From: Aquibacillus sediminis
GTDB lineage: Bacteria; Bacillota; Bacilli; Bacillales; Amphibacillaceae
NCBI RefSeq assembly: GCF_005870085.1
Contig: NZ_SZNM01000007.1
Coordinates: 62,001 to 126,000, forward strand
Direction of reading: 5' to 3'
DNA: 64,000 nt
Each line of letters begins with the position of its first letter. The stretch's first letter is position 1. A model generated the notes under the pieces. That model had not been told where the DNA came from and ran no database searches. It saw only the letters and a list, made by a program, of their open reading frames with translations. The position numbers and the translations under genes were made by a program. Below are positions 16,820-28,207 of this stretch, in pieces.

Positions 16820-17695
16820 ATGAACGCGGCTAGAAATAGAAAGTTTTTTATCTTTTTAGGCTTGCTACCTGCAATGGTTATCTATCTAATATTTGCCATT
16901 TTACCCATACTACAGTCTTTCTACTTTTCCTTTATGGAATGGGATGGATTTTCAGATATGAAGTTTGTAGGCCTAAGAAATTTTTCTGATATGGTTGAAG
17001 ATCCTTTATTCTGGAACTCTGTAAAAAATAACATCTATGTAGTATTGGCATCTGTATTTGGTCAAGTTCCGATCGCTTTATTTATTGCACTTTTATTAAA
17101 TCGAAAAATTAAAGGGCTTAAAATATTTCGTACAATAGGTTTTTTACCAGTCGTGTTATCAACAGTTGTTATCTCACTAACATGGAATTTAATCTTAAAT
17201 TCTGAAAATGGTTTGATTAATGAATTGCTTCGCGCAATTGGACTTGGGGGCTTAGCGCAAAACTGGCTAGGAGACCCGGATTGGGCAATGATTTCTGTGT
17301 TAGGTGTAGTCATCTGGCAATTTGTTGGTCTTTACCTCATTATCTTCTTGGCAGCTCTACAAAATGTACCAGATGAAGTGCTAGAAGCTGCAAAAATGGA
17401 TGGAGCAAATGAGTGGACGACTACATGGAAAATAACTGTTCCAATGATATGGGATACAATTATTGTGGCTGTTATCTTGTGTATCGCAGGTAGCTTGAAA
17501 ACATTTGACTTAATTTACGTTATGACAAATGGTGGACCTGCGCATTCAACTGATGTAATGGCGTTATATATGTTCAATGAAACATTTAGTCAACTTCAGT
17601 ATGGATATGGTAGTGCAGTATCCGTATTTATTTTCTTCTTTAGTTTAATTTTAATTGCAGGATCTAGAAAACTATTAGGACAAAAAATGATTTAG
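16820..17695 (+). CDS. Sugar ABC transporter permease, MalF type
   Basis: A 291-residue inner-membrane subunit with six hydrophobic helices. The ATPase-coupling EAA loop is visible as EAAKMDGANEWTTTWKITVP near residues 190-210. ATG 16820 follows GGGGTGAG. It pairs with the permease starting at 17711 to form the channel for the sugar taken up by the upstream receptor. Length and helix pattern are normal for CUT1 systems. Confidence 0.94.
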   Translation: MNAARNRKFFIFLGLLPAMVIYLIFAILPILQSFYFSFMEWDGFSDMKFVGLRNFSDMVEDPLFWNSVKNNIYVVLASVFGQVPIALFIALLLNRKIKGLKIFRTIGFLPVVLSTVVISLTWNLILNSENGLINELLRAIGLGGLAQNWLGDPDWAMISVLGVVIWQFVGLYLIIFLAALQNVPDEVLEAAKMDGANEWTTTWKITVPMIWDTIIVAVILCIAGSLKTFDLIYVMTNGGPAHSTDVMALYMFNETFSQLQYGYGSAVSVFIFFFSLILIAGSRKLLGQKMI

Positions 17696-17710
17696 GGAGG
17701 GGGATTCAGC

Positions 17711-18583
17711 ATGGAACCAGTATTAGATCAGTCAACCAAAGTTAAAACACAAGAAAAAAAGAAACTCAGATGGAAGAACCCAATTATTTATACGGTGTTA
17801 ATACTATTTGCACTTGTCAATGCCTATCCAATTCTGTGGATGGTGATTAACTCATTTAAAACATCACAAGATTTTGCAAATAACCAATTTGGTTTGCCAA
17901 AAGAATTCACATTGGAAAATTACTTCAGTGCATGGCAAACTGCTAACCTAGGAACGTTATTTACCAATAGTATATTTATTGTTGTGACTGCAACAGCTTT
18001 AACCGTTTTAATCGGAGCAATTGCATCCTATTTTCTATCAAGATTTACATTCAAAATGAATAAATTTGTTTATACATTTTTCATATTTGGTATGTTGATC
18101 CCAATTCACTCCACATTAGTACCCATGTTTATCCTAATGCGAAATATAGGGTTGTTAAATACACCAATTACTTTAATATTTCCATATATCGCATTTCATT
18201 TACCGATTACAATCTTTATATTAACGAGTTTTATGAAAGCATTCCCTAAAGATATTGAAGAGTCTGCTATTATGGATGGTTGTGGCATATTTCGGGTATT
18301 CTGGTCGATCATTTTACCGATGTCTCGTCCAGCGCTAGCCACAGTGCTAATTTTAAACTTTATTTATAATTGGAATGAATTTTCCTTTGCTCTCGTTTTA
18401 ATAAATGATCCAGAGCTACAAACATTACCGTTAGGTCTTGCTAGCTTTGCTGGTCAGTTTACAACCAACTATGGTGCCCAAATGGCTGGTTTAACGATGT
18501 CATTAGTTCCAATTCTAGCATTCTATCTCTTCTTAGAAAAAGATATTGTAAAAGGAATGACAGCTGGTGCAGTGAAAGGATAA
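17711..18583 (+). CDS. Sugar ABC transporter permease, MalG type
   Basis: A 290-residue membrane subunit, six helices. The EAA loop reads EESAIMDGCGIFRVFWSIIL near 190-208. The N-terminus has the cytoplasmic basic segment typical of the MalG partner. The ATG follows a strong GGGAGGGGG site 15 bases after the MalF-type stop. It is followed within 35 bases by the sensor kinase gene, so transport and regulation are cotranscribed. Confidence 0.94.
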   Translation: MEPVLDQSTKVKTQEKKKLRWKNPIIYTVLILFALVNAYPILWMVINSFKTSQDFANNQFGLPKEFTLENYFSAWQTANLGTLFTNSIFIVVTATALTVLIGAIASYFLSRFTFKMNKFVYTFFIFGMLIPIHSTLVPMFILMRNIGLLNTPITLIFPYIAFHLPITIFILTSFMKAFPKDIEESAIMDGCGIFRVFWSIILPMSRPALATVLILNFIYNWNEFSFALVLINDPELQTLPLGLASFAGQFTTNYGAQMAGLTMSLVPILAFYLFLEKDIVKGMTAGAVKG

Positions 18584-18616
18584 TATAAAGGTAGTAAATA
18601 GAAAAGGCTGATGACG

Positions 18617-20359
18617 ATGATTCGAAATTGGAGCTTAAAGAAAAAATTCCTAACTATATTTCTAATATTTATTTCACTACCTACAATCCTATTTGGAATG
18701 ATTATTTATTATCAGGCTACTGAAGCGTTTAAAGATCAGGCAGAGCAAAATATTACCTCACGATTAGAAAAAAATGAAGAAAATCTTACAACGATTTTAC
18801 GAAGCGCAGAAAATATTTCTTCCTATATGATTTATGATGAGAATGTCCGAACATTTTTATCAGCACCAATCGAAGATGCTCAGCGTTTGCGAGAGGCAGA
18901 AGATGCAATTAGAGGATATTTTACATTTGAAATGATGAGTAATAACTATATTGATTCGGTTGAATTAACGGGCAATCAAGGTAACCAATTATTGATTGGT
19001 AATCCTGTTATTACAGACGAAGAAAAGCTTATCGAAAAGGCCAAGCAAAAGCAGGGAGCACCGTATTGGAGTAATGTATATACCATTGCAAGTGAGTGGA
19101 ATGGAGCAAACCAAGTCATTAGTTTAAATAGAGTGATTAATGATATCAATACAGCAGAACCAATAGGGACTGTAACGATCCGACTTGATGGAGAGGAAAT
19201 GTATGAAACAATTGATTTAAGCTCCAATCAGCAAGGGGAGTACTTTGTCCTCTCAGAACAAGGGGAAGTAGTTCTTCATCAAGATAATTCATTACTGGGT
19301 GAGTTGTTTCCAAATAGAGAATTAATGGACTTAATTATAAATAGGGAACCCCGAACACAAACTTTTTCAACGAGTGACAATAATTACTTGGTTGTCAAAA
19401 ACAAAGTAGCAGGTACCGATTGGTTTTCTGTCGTTATGGTGAATGAAAAAGAAGTTGTACAAGGCCTGTACAGCGTTCGATCATCCATTCTCAATTTGAT
19501 TATTTTGTTAGCATTACTAGGTGTCATAGCCTTTATTGGTTTCTACTATTGGATCATTAAACCAGTTACAGAATTGTCCGATCAAACGAAACAATTTAGG
19601 CAAGGAGACTTCACAGCAAACGTATTTGTTAATTCTAATGATGAAATAGGGAAACTAGGTAAACGTTTTAATAAAATGGTATCAACCATACAGAAACATA
19701 TTGATACAGAATATAAGTTAAAGATTGAACAGAAAGAATCAGAACTAAAAGCATTGCAAAATCAAATTGATCCTCATTTTTTATATAACACATTGGATAT
19801 GATTCGTTGGACAGCAAGAATTGAAAATGCGATGGAAACAGGACAATTGATAGAAAGGCTCTCAAAAATATTCAGAATGAACCTAAATAAGGGTAGCATG
19901 TGGGTGACGGTAGAAGAGGAACTCACATATATTTACAATTATTTAGAGCTTCAAAGAAGTAGAATGGGGCCTCGTATGAAATTCACCATTTATTATGATG
20001 AACAAGTAAAACAATATTATTTAATAAAGCAACTACTACAACCTTTAGTGGAAAATAGTATTGTTCACGGGTTTAAAGATCTATCAAGGCAAGGCACAAT
20101 CTATATCCGCTGTTATCAAGTCGACCAGATGATTTGGATTGATATTATTGATAATGGAAGAGGATTCACAAATAATGCAACTTCCTTTGACGAGCAAAGA
20201 CACTCGGGCTATGCCTTAAGCAATTTGAAAGAAAGAATGAAAATTGCTTTTAATCAAAACTTTGAAATGGATTGGTTAGATGTTGAACAAGGAGCATGGG
20301 TTCGGTTGAAAATACCAATTGTTTATCCATTTGAGAGCAAAGAAATGTCAAAAGAATAA
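18617..20359 (+). CDS. Two-component sensor histidine kinase, YesM family
   Basis: About 580 residues. It has an N-terminal membrane helix, a large extracellular sensor (Cache-like) region of about 250 residues, a second helix near 300, a HAMP region, and a kinase core with the phospho-accepting His in QIDPHFLYNTLD and ATPase motifs DNGRGF and SGYALSNLKERM. ATG 18617 is better spaced from AAAAGG than the ATG at 18611. YesM-type kinases sense extracellular carbohydrates, often via the neighbouring receptor, and signal to an AraC-type regulator such as the next gene. Confidence 0.93.
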   Translation: MIRNWSLKKKFLTIFLIFISLPTILFGMIIYYQATEAFKDQAEQNITSRLEKNEENLTTILRSAENISSYMIYDENVRTFLSAPIEDAQRLREAEDAIRGYFTFEMMSNNYIDSVELTGNQGNQLLIGNPVITDEEKLIEKAKQKQGAPYWSNVYTIASEWNGANQVISLNRVINDINTAEPIGTVTIRLDGEEMYETIDLSSNQQGEYFVLSEQGEVVLHQDNSLLGELFPNRELMDLIINREPRTQTFSTSDNNYLVVKNKVAGTDWFSVVMVNEKEVVQGLYSVRSSILNLIILLALLGVIAFIGFYYWIIKPVTELSDQTKQFRQGDFTANVFVNSNDEIGKLGKRFNKMVSTIQKHIDTEYKLKIEQKESELKALQNQIDPHFLYNTLDMIRWTARIENAMETGQLIERLSKIFRMNLNKGSMWVTVEEELTYIYNYLELQRSRMGPRMKFTIYYDEQVKQYYLIKQLLQPLVENSIVHGFKDLSRQGTIYIRCYQVDQMIWIDIIDNGRGFTNNATSFDEQRHSGYALSNLKERMKIAFNQNFEMDWLDVEQGAWVRLKIPIVYPFESKEMSKE

Positions 20360-20370
20360 GGGTGGATACA

Positions 20371-21912
20371 ATGACGTACAAAATGTTAATTGTTGATGAT
20401 GAACCTATTATTTGTAGAGGATTAACAGCAACGATACCGTGGGAGAAATACGATGTTGAAGTGGTAGGTGTGAGCTATGATGGAAGTGATGCCATTGAGA
20501 AAATTGAAATGAACAATGGTGTCGATATCGTTATTTCTGACGTCAAAATGCCAAAAAAAGACGGTCTGCAGTTGGCGCGTTTCCTAGCTGAAAATTATGA
20601 ATATACAAAAATGGTTCTCATTAGTGGCTATGATGAATTTAAATATGCACAACAAGCTATACAACTAGGTGTCAAAGACTATTTATTAAAACCAGTAGGT
20701 ATTGATGAACTAATAGATGTTGTAGGAAAATTAACAGCAAAAATGAAACAACAACAGCTTGAGTTTGAGCAACTTCAACAATCTAATTTAATGAATGCAG
20801 TTTATCATCACGTATATGATTATCAACGTGAGGTTTCTAATGATAGTGATATAAAAGCATTGCAAAACGTCGCCATTTATCCATTCCTATCCATGACGAA
20901 AAATTACTTGGACATCACCCGATTAATGAAACTTGAAGAAGTGCAACAACTTAAGTCTGACTGGAAGTGTTCTATTAATAAAGGTTTTTTATCGAACCAA
21001 CTGTCGATTGTATCCATCTTTGTTAGTGAAAACCAGTTGTTGACGTGTGTGGTAGACAACTCTAATACATTGACGATAGAAGATATCACGAATAGAGTCA
21101 AAAATCTAAATTTAAATCAATATGCATTCATTTTATATGATGAAAAAATTATGTTTAATCAACTTGATCAAGTATTCAATCAGTTTCAAGAAAGTATAAA
21201 GCACATACCTTTTGGGAAAGGTGGAATCTTTCATACTAATGAGCTTGAATGTTCAGAAGTTAGCGAACCATATGACATCGAAAAAAACTTAATAAAATCC
21301 ATCATTCAGTTTAATTCAAAAAATGTAAACGAATATGTTGACCAACTGTTTTCTTATCTTCATCGTAACCAGTTATCGATCAGTCAATCAGTATCAATCT
21401 GTAAAAAAATAGTGGAAGAGATTGTTAGTCAGTTAGAGGTACTTTTACAAAAGCAAGCAGTTGATGTTGATTTTACTGTTAATCAACCTTTAGATGTTTT
21501 ATTCGTTGATTCATATAAACAATTCCAACAAATAGTGGAACAGGATATAGAGAAAATTCTAACCACTTTCAATATAAGAGAAGCAGATCACAAAGATTGG
21601 TTAATTGATAGAGCAATTACCTATATGAAAACTTACTATAAAAATGAAATTAAAGCACAAGAAGTTGCGGATGTGATTAATATTTCTCCAAACTATTTTA
21701 GCTCTTTGTTTAAGCAAAAAACAGGGAAAAAATTTAATGAGTATATCAATCATATGCGTGTGGAAGAGGCTAAAAAATTACTATCAGAAACGCCTTATAA
21801 AGTAAGTGAAATATCAGAAATGGTAGGTTTTCACGAATACAAATACTTTGTTGAAGTATTTAAAAAATTTACTGGTGTTACCCCAACAAAATTTCGTAAA
21901 TTTACAGTGTGA
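20371..21912 (+). CDS. Response regulator with AraC-type DNA-binding domain, YesN family
   Basis: About 513 residues. The N-terminal receiver has the acidic pocket LIVDDEPI, phospho-acceptor Asp 57 in VISDVKMPKKDG and Lys in DYLLKP. A long linker of about 270 residues follows. The C-terminal two helix-turn-helix motifs read AQEVADVINISPNYFSSLFK and YKVSEISEMVGFHEYKYFVE, typical of AraC. ATG 20371 is preferred over the GTG at 20362, which overlaps the GGGTGG ribosome site. It should activate this sugar operon, and probably the glycosidase genes, when phosphorylated by the upstream kinase. Confidence 0.94.
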   Translation: MTYKMLIVDDEPIICRGLTATIPWEKYDVEVVGVSYDGSDAIEKIEMNNGVDIVISDVKMPKKDGLQLARFLAENYEYTKMVLISGYDEFKYAQQAIQLGVKDYLLKPVGIDELIDVVGKLTAKMKQQQLEFEQLQQSNLMNAVYHHVYDYQREVSNDSDIKALQNVAIYPFLSMTKNYLDITRLMKLEEVQQLKSDWKCSINKGFLSNQLSIVSIFVSENQLLTCVVDNSNTLTIEDITNRVKNLNLNQYAFILYDEKIMFNQLDQVFNQFQESIKHIPFGKGGIFHTNELECSEVSEPYDIEKNLIKSIIQFNSKNVNEYVDQLFSYLHRNQLSISQSVSICKKIVEEIVSQLEVLLQKQAVDVDFTVNQPLDVLFVDSYKQFQQIVEQDIEKILTTFNIREADHKDWLIDRAITYMKTYYKNEIKAQEVADVINISPNYFSSLFKQKTGKKFNEYINHMRVEEAKKLLSETPYKVSEISEMVGFHEYKYFVEVFKKFTGVTPTKFRKFTV

Positions 21913-22023
21913 ATTTGTAGGTATTGAAAGATATGTTTGGTTGGTAACGGAGGACGGGGTTATGAAATATATTGAGCTTTGATAGATACCAAGTAATAGA
22001 GAAAACTAAGGAGGATCACTAGC

Positions 22024-23463
22024 ATGGAAAAATTAAAACATCATTTACCAAAAGACTTTAAGATTGGAGCAGCAGTTTCAGCGTGGCAAACAGAAGGTTG
22101 GTCAGGAAAGAAAGATGGGCAAGATTCTTATTTAGATCTTTGGTATAAAAACAATAAAAATGTTTGGCACAATGGATATGGTCCGGCTGTTGCAACAGAT
22201 TTTAGAAATCGATACAAAGAGGATATTGGGTATATGAAGGAGATCGGTCTTACCCATTTTCGGACATCAATTAATTGGTCACGTTTTTTAACCGACTATG
22301 AAAACGCTGTAGTTGATGAGGACTATGCAGCATATATTGATGATGTCATTAATGAATTACTTGAAAATGGTATCGAACCAATGATTGCGCTTGAACACTA
22401 TGAAGTACCAGCACAATTATTTGAACAATATGGGGCTTGGGGTTCTAAACATGTAATAGAACTATATATAAAATATGCCGAAAAAGTATTTGAACGTTAT
22501 GGTGATCGTGTGAAACATTGGTTTGCCTTTAATGAACCAGTAGTTGTGCAAACAAGAGTATATTTAGATTCGATCCGGTGGCCATTTGAGCAAAACACAA
22601 AGAAATGGATGCAGTGGAATTATAATAAAGCTTTAGCGACAGCTAGACTTGTTAAGTTATTTAAAGAAAAAGGGCTTGGGGAAAAATATGGTGCGAAAAT
22701 TGGTTCCATATTAAATCCAGAAGTAACATATGCTCGTTCTACCGCACCGCATGATCAAGAAGCTGCTCGTATGTATGATCTATTCTTTAATCGTACGTTT
22801 TTAGATCCAGCAATTAAAGGGGAATTCCCACAAGAATTATTTGATTTAATGAAGAAGCATGATATTACACCAGACTATACAGAGGAAGAGTTGCGAGTAA
22901 TTAAGGAAAATACTGTTGACTATGTTGGGTTGAACTTATATTTCCCACACCGGGTTCAAGCCCGTACATCTGGATGGAATGAACGGATTCCATTCCATCC
23001 ATCGTATTATTATGAAAAATTTGAATTACCAGGTAAGAAAATGAATCCATACCGTGGTTGGGAAATCTATCCACAAATCATGTACGATATGGGCAAACGC
23101 ATGAAAGAAGAGTACGGGAATATTGAGTGGTTTATTGCAGAAAATGGCATGGGTGTCGAAAATGAACAACGATTTAAGGACGAAGAAGGCGTCATCCAAG
23201 ACGACTACCGAATTGAGTTTATTAGCGAGCACTTGAAATGGCTTCTAAAAGGAGTGGAAGAAGGTGTGAATTGCACAGGATATATGCTATGGGCGTTCTC
23301 TGACTGTGTATCACCAATGAATGCGTTTAAGAATCGTTATGGATTAGTAGAAATTAATCTCGACGATAACCGCAACCGCAAATTAAAAAAATCTGCATCA
23401 TGGTATAAATCGATCATTGAAACGAGGGAATTTGAAGCAGCAAACGATGCGATAAATAAATAG
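22024..23463 (+). CDS. Glycoside hydrolase family 1 enzyme (beta-glucosidase / 6-phospho-beta-glucosidase-like), first copy
   Basis: A 479-residue cytoplasmic (beta/alpha)8 glycosidase. Acid/base Glu 171 is in FNEPVVV and nucleophile Glu 373 in IAENGMGV. The aglycone/phosphate loop reads SPMNAFKNRYG. In 6-phospho-specific GH1 enzymes the pattern is S-x6-K-x-Y; here Ser and Tyr are kept but the Lys position is Asn, so phosphate recognition may be altered. The canonical Glu-Trp of non-phospho beta-glucosidases is also missing. ATG 22024 follows GGAGG. The second GH1 at 24694 has the full phosphate motif, suggesting a division of labour. Confidence 0.92.
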   Translation: MEKLKHHLPKDFKIGAAVSAWQTEGWSGKKDGQDSYLDLWYKNNKNVWHNGYGPAVATDFRNRYKEDIGYMKEIGLTHFRTSINWSRFLTDYENAVVDEDYAAYIDDVINELLENGIEPMIALEHYEVPAQLFEQYGAWGSKHVIELYIKYAEKVFERYGDRVKHWFAFNEPVVVQTRVYLDSIRWPFEQNTKKWMQWNYNKALATARLVKLFKEKGLGEKYGAKIGSILNPEVTYARSTAPHDQEAARMYDLFFNRTFLDPAIKGEFPQELFDLMKKHDITPDYTEEELRVIKENTVDYVGLNLYFPHRVQARTSGWNERIPFHPSYYYEKFELPGKKMNPYRGWEIYPQIMYDMGKRMKEEYGNIEWFIAENGMGVENEQRFKDEEGVIQDDYRIEFISEHLKWLLKGVEEGVNCTGYMLWAFSDCVSPMNAFKNRYGLVEINLDDNRNRKLKKSASWYKSIIETREFEAANDAINK

Positions 23464-23497
23464 GTTGGATTTGTGGAGTTAGTGCTTTTGTTCAAAG

Positions 23498-23532
23498 ATG
23501 TTTCACTGTTTATTAGTGAAACATTTTTCTTT
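23498..23532 (+). terminator. Rho-independent terminator after the first GH1 gene
   Basis: ATGTTTCACT (23498-23507) and AGTGAAACAT (23515-23524) form a perfect 10-bp stem with a 7-base loop, followed by TTTTTCTTT. It probably ends the transcript that began at the sugar receptor or at the GH1 gene. Confidence 0.85.
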
Positions 23533-23634
23533 AAGACGCGTTAGTCGTTTTTGTAATATTGTAAAGCTCTAACGGAAATTTGAATTATAATTTCAAAATT
23601 AGTATATGTAGCACTACAAATAGAGGTGATGGAG

Positions 23635-24534
23635 ATGAAAAAATATTTAGCATTCGATATTGGTGGGACATTTATTAAATATGGGATTGTCCAAGAAAAT
23701 GCAGTAATGACGGATAACAGTAAAGTTAAGACACCTAAATCAATGGATCAACTTCTGAAAGTAATTAGTGATATAAGTGAACAGTATCCTGATGTGGAAG
23801 GTATTGCTGTCAGCTCTCCAGGGGCTGTTTCGGATCATGGTGTCATTTATGGTTCTAGTGCAATTCCTTTTATTCATGGGCCTAATATGAAAGAACTGAT
23901 CGCAGAATATACTGGAAAAACGGTTCACCTTGAAAATGACGCAAACTGTGCTGGGTATGCAGAAGTTTGGAATGGAGCTGCCAAAGGTAAACACGATGTA
24001 CTAGTGATGGTAATTGGAACTGGTATCGGTGGTGCAGTGATAAAGGATGGCGAGATACATAAAGGTGCCAACCTACACGGTGGTGAGTTCGGGTATATGT
24101 TATTATCTTCTGATTTTAATGGTGATGATGATACATGGAGTAGAGTTGCTTCCACACAAGCGTTGGTTCGAAACGTTGCGAAACAAAAACAGGTGAACGA
24201 AGAAACATTAAATGGTGAAAAAATATTTGAACTTGCTGAACAAGGTGACCAAATTTGTATCAATGCTTTAGATCGGTTCTATCATTTACTGGCGGTAGGT
24301 ATTTATAATTTACAATATATGTATGACCCAGAAATCATTTTAATTGGTGGAGGAATTAGTGCTCGTGAAGATTTAATCGAGAAAATGAACGAAAAACTTG
24401 ATCAGATAACATCCAAGATTCCTCTTGCAAAAATAAAACCATCCATTGATACTTGTAAATTTCGGCAAAATGCTAATCTTTTAGGAGCAGTGTATGGACT
24501 TATGAAAGAAAAGGATTCAGTGAAAAATAGTTGA
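23635..24534 (+). CDS. ROK-family sugar kinase, beta-glucoside kinase-like
   Basis: About 299 residues. The phosphate-binding motif FDIGGTFIKYG is at the N-terminus, catalytic Asp in LENDANCAGYAE near residue 103, and GTGIGGAV near 127. The zinc motif CxCGxxGCxE of typical ROK proteins is missing, and the usual ExGH reads HGGEFGYML, as in the BglK type that phosphorylates cellobiose or gentiobiose at the 6-OH. ATG 23635 follows GAGGTGAT. With an ABC importer delivering unphosphorylated sugar and 6-phospho-glycosidases downstream, this kinase supplies the missing phosphorylation step. The family is certain; the disaccharide is inferred. Confidence 0.85.
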   Translation: MKKYLAFDIGGTFIKYGIVQENAVMTDNSKVKTPKSMDQLLKVISDISEQYPDVEGIAVSSPGAVSDHGVIYGSSAIPFIHGPNMKELIAEYTGKTVHLENDANCAGYAEVWNGAAKGKHDVLVMVIGTGIGGAVIKDGEIHKGANLHGGEFGYMLLSSDFNGDDDTWSRVASTQALVRNVAKQKQVNEETLNGEKIFELAEQGDQICINALDRFYHLLAVGIYNLQYMYDPEIILIGGGISAREDLIEKMNEKLDQITSKIPLAKIKPSIDTCKFRQNANLLGAVYGLMKEKDSVKNS

Positions 24535-24612
24535 TCAATGACCTAAAAAGTGTAAATTTATTGGTTAATATTATAGATATGTTGGATATTTTGAAACAAA
24601 AGGTTCTGTTAA

Positions 24613-26049
<1,437 letters not shown>

Positions 26050-26097
26050 TGGGTTATGCCCGTTATCAGTGGTAAATAGGAGTGGAGGTGTACAATA

Positions 26098-27426
26098 ATG
26101 ACAAAAGGTATCAAAATTGCAACAATTGGTGGCGGTTCCAGTTATACTCCTGAATTAGTAGAAGGATTTATTAAGAGGTATGACGAGTTACCAATTAGCG
26201 AGCTATGGTTAGTAGATATAGAAGAAGGAAAAGAAAAGTTACAAATCGTTGGTAATCTAGCAAAACGAATGATTGAAAAAGCGGGTCTACCAATTGATGT
26301 CCATTTAACTCTTGACCGAAGAGAAGCGCTTAAGGATGCTGACTTTGTTACGACACAATTCCGTGTTGGGTTATTGGATGCACGTGCCAAAGATGAAAGG
26401 ATCCCATTGAAATATGGTGTTCTTGGTCAAGAAACGAATGGACCTGGTGGATTATTTAAAGGATTACGAACCATACCAGTAATCTTAGAAATTTGTAAAG
26501 ATATCGAAGAATTATGCCCAGATGCATGGCTAATCAACTTTACGAACCCAGCCGGTATGGTAACAGAAGCAGTGCTACGCTATTCAACTATTGAAAAAGT
26601 AGTTGGATTGTGTAACGTACCGATAGGAATGGAAATGGGTATTGCCAAATTATTTGATGTAGATCACTCACGTGTTCGTATTGATTTCGCTGGTTTGAAT
26701 CATATGGTTTATGGACTAGATATTTATATTGATGGTATAAGTGTTAAAGATAAGGTGATGGAATTAATTACAGATCCAGAAAATAGTAGTTTTGTTAAGA
26801 ACATTGATGGACAAGGATGGGAACCTGAATTTATCCAATCACTAAATCTGTTAACTTGTCCTTACCACATGTACTATTACAAGACAAAAGACATGATGGA
26901 AAAGGCTATGAAGAATGCAGCAGACGAAGGGACTCGCGCGGAAGTAGTTCGAAAATTAGAAAATGAATTGTTTGAACTATATAAAGATCCAGACCTTGCA
27001 GTAAAACCACCCCAACTAGAAGAGCGCGGTGGTGCCTATTATTCAGATGCGGCTGTACGTTTAATTACTTCGATCTATACGGATAAGAGAGATATTCAAC
27101 CAGTAAACACTAGAAATAATGGCGCAATTGCTAGTATTCCAAATGAGTCAGCTGTAGAAGTAAGTTGTGTGATTACGAAAGACGGCCCTAAACCAATTAC
27201 AATGGGAGATTTACCAGTTCAAGTTCGAGGGCTTGTCCAGCAAATCAAATCATTTGAACGCATATCCGCAGAGGCAGCGGTGACAGGTGACTACAACAAA
27301 GCCGTGCTAGCTTTAACGATTAATCCATTAACACCATCTGATTCTATTGCAAAAGAAATTGTAGATGAAATGCTAGAAGCACATAAAGAATATTTACCGA
27401 AATTTTTTGAGAAGACATTAGTTTAG
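26098..27426 (+). CDS. 6-phospho-beta-glucosidase, glycoside hydrolase family 4
   Basis: A 442-residue NAD- and divalent-metal-dependent glycosidase that works by a redox-elimination mechanism unlike GH1. The N-terminal nucleotide-binding motif IATIGGGSSYTPEL is followed by the GH4 signatures NFTNPAGMVTEAV near residue 150 and GLCNVPIGM near 173. The metal-site Cys is in LCNVP, and a His lies in GLNHM near 202. The overall form is nearest LicH/CelF-type 6-phospho-beta-glucosidases. ATG 26098 is preceded by GTGGAGGTG. Two mechanistically different phospho-glycosidases next to each other suggest different linkage or aglycone preferences. Confidence 0.93.
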   Translation: MTKGIKIATIGGGSSYTPELVEGFIKRYDELPISELWLVDIEEGKEKLQIVGNLAKRMIEKAGLPIDVHLTLDRREALKDADFVTTQFRVGLLDARAKDERIPLKYGVLGQETNGPGGLFKGLRTIPVILEICKDIEELCPDAWLINFTNPAGMVTEAVLRYSTIEKVVGLCNVPIGMEMGIAKLFDVDHSRVRIDFAGLNHMVYGLDIYIDGISVKDKVMELITDPENSSFVKNIDGQGWEPEFIQSLNLLTCPYHMYYYKTKDMMEKAMKNAADEGTRAEVVRKLENELFELYKDPDLAVKPPQLEERGGAYYSDAAVRLITSIYTDKRDIQPVNTRNNGAIASIPNESAVEVSCVITKDGPKPITMGDLPVQVRGLVQQIKSFERISAEAAVTGDYNKAVLALTINPLTPSDSIAKEIVDEMLEAHKEYLPKFFEKTLV

Positions 27427-27578
27427 AAAGAACAGAGGGATCTATTACCTCAGTTCTAATGAATTTGTCTCGGAAAGAATAGCGGATGATGAAATACATG
27501 TTGAACTACAAGTCAACGTTATCAAAAATGACTTTTAGTGTGTGTTCATAAAGGAGGATCAAAAAGACCGGGGTATTA

Positions 27579-27635
27579 GCTACCTGGTACTTCTCGTGGA
27601 CAATTGTCTATGGATAGTACCAGGTGCCTTTTTTT
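27579..27635. repeat. Dispersed inverted repeat, GGTACC family (copy 2)
   Basis: TACCTGGTACT and AGTACCAGGTGCC flank the family loop TCTCGTGGACAATTGTC and are followed by TTTTTTT. It is nearly the same as the copy at 11561 and may terminate the GH4 transcript. Confidence 0.75.
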
Positions 27636-27678
27636 ACTAGCAGTTCATGAAAGTGAAATAAAATGATTTTAAACAAAC

Positions 27679-27722
27679 GGACATAGAAAAAAGGAGCGAT
27701 TCAGCTCCTTTTTTCTATGTCC
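27679..27722. terminator. Perfect 19-bp stem bidirectional terminator
   Basis: Bases 27679-27697 are the exact reverse complement of 27704-27722, with the loop GATTCA. The stem includes an A6/T6 stretch, so it could terminate on either strand. The remaining part of 27427-28207 has no convincing gene; it holds this, two dispersed repeats and the upstream region of the GntR gene. Confidence 0.85.
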
Positions 27723-27797
27723 AAATATTCTCCAAATGGTATCTGTCTTATCTATGAATTACACAGTTCGTTGGAATAGAGAAACATTATACTTGAA

Positions 27798-27826
27798 AGA
27801 AGCATTGGGACGGCTTTCGTGCTTCC
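27798..27826. repeat. Dispersed hairpin repeat, GAAGCA-GGGACGG family (copy 2)
   Basis: GAAGCA and TGCTTC arms enclose TTGGGACGGCTTTCG. The core GGGACGG is shared with copies at 12805 and 42303. Confidence 0.6.
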
Positions 27827-28207
27827 GTTTAAGTAGAAATAAAAGTAAATAAATAGCTTGTATTCCACAAATGAAACGTATGAATCCTACGTGCATTAAG
27901 TCCCGACTCAAGTGTGTACATTTATTCATCTTGATGGAGGACAATAGGTAAATCCTGTGGGACAGTTTGTGATAAGTGAAACAGCATTTAATATTTTTTA
28001 GTCGTGCCAGTACCGTTCCACTAATAAAAAATATTTGTCATAACAGAAAAAGGATAGAATAGTATAGTCATATAACAGGTTGAAGATAAAAATAATTTAC
28101 ACAACTACCTTATGGGTAGTTTAAAAAATTGTGAAATTGGGCTAACCAGCTAACCAGCATTCCAAAAAAACGTAGGTAATGTAAAGCAAAATGGAGGTAA
28201 TCATGTT

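Noticed and set aside
21961-21978. Five-codon ORF after GGAGGACGGGG before the first GH1 gene
   Set aside because: Too short to support as a leader peptide, and it does not overlap the GH1 ribosome site or form a visible attenuator.
27507-27524. Third cre-like site after the GH4 gene
   Set aside because: It matches the consensus less well than the other two and lies downstream of the operon, not near a promoter of a sugar gene.
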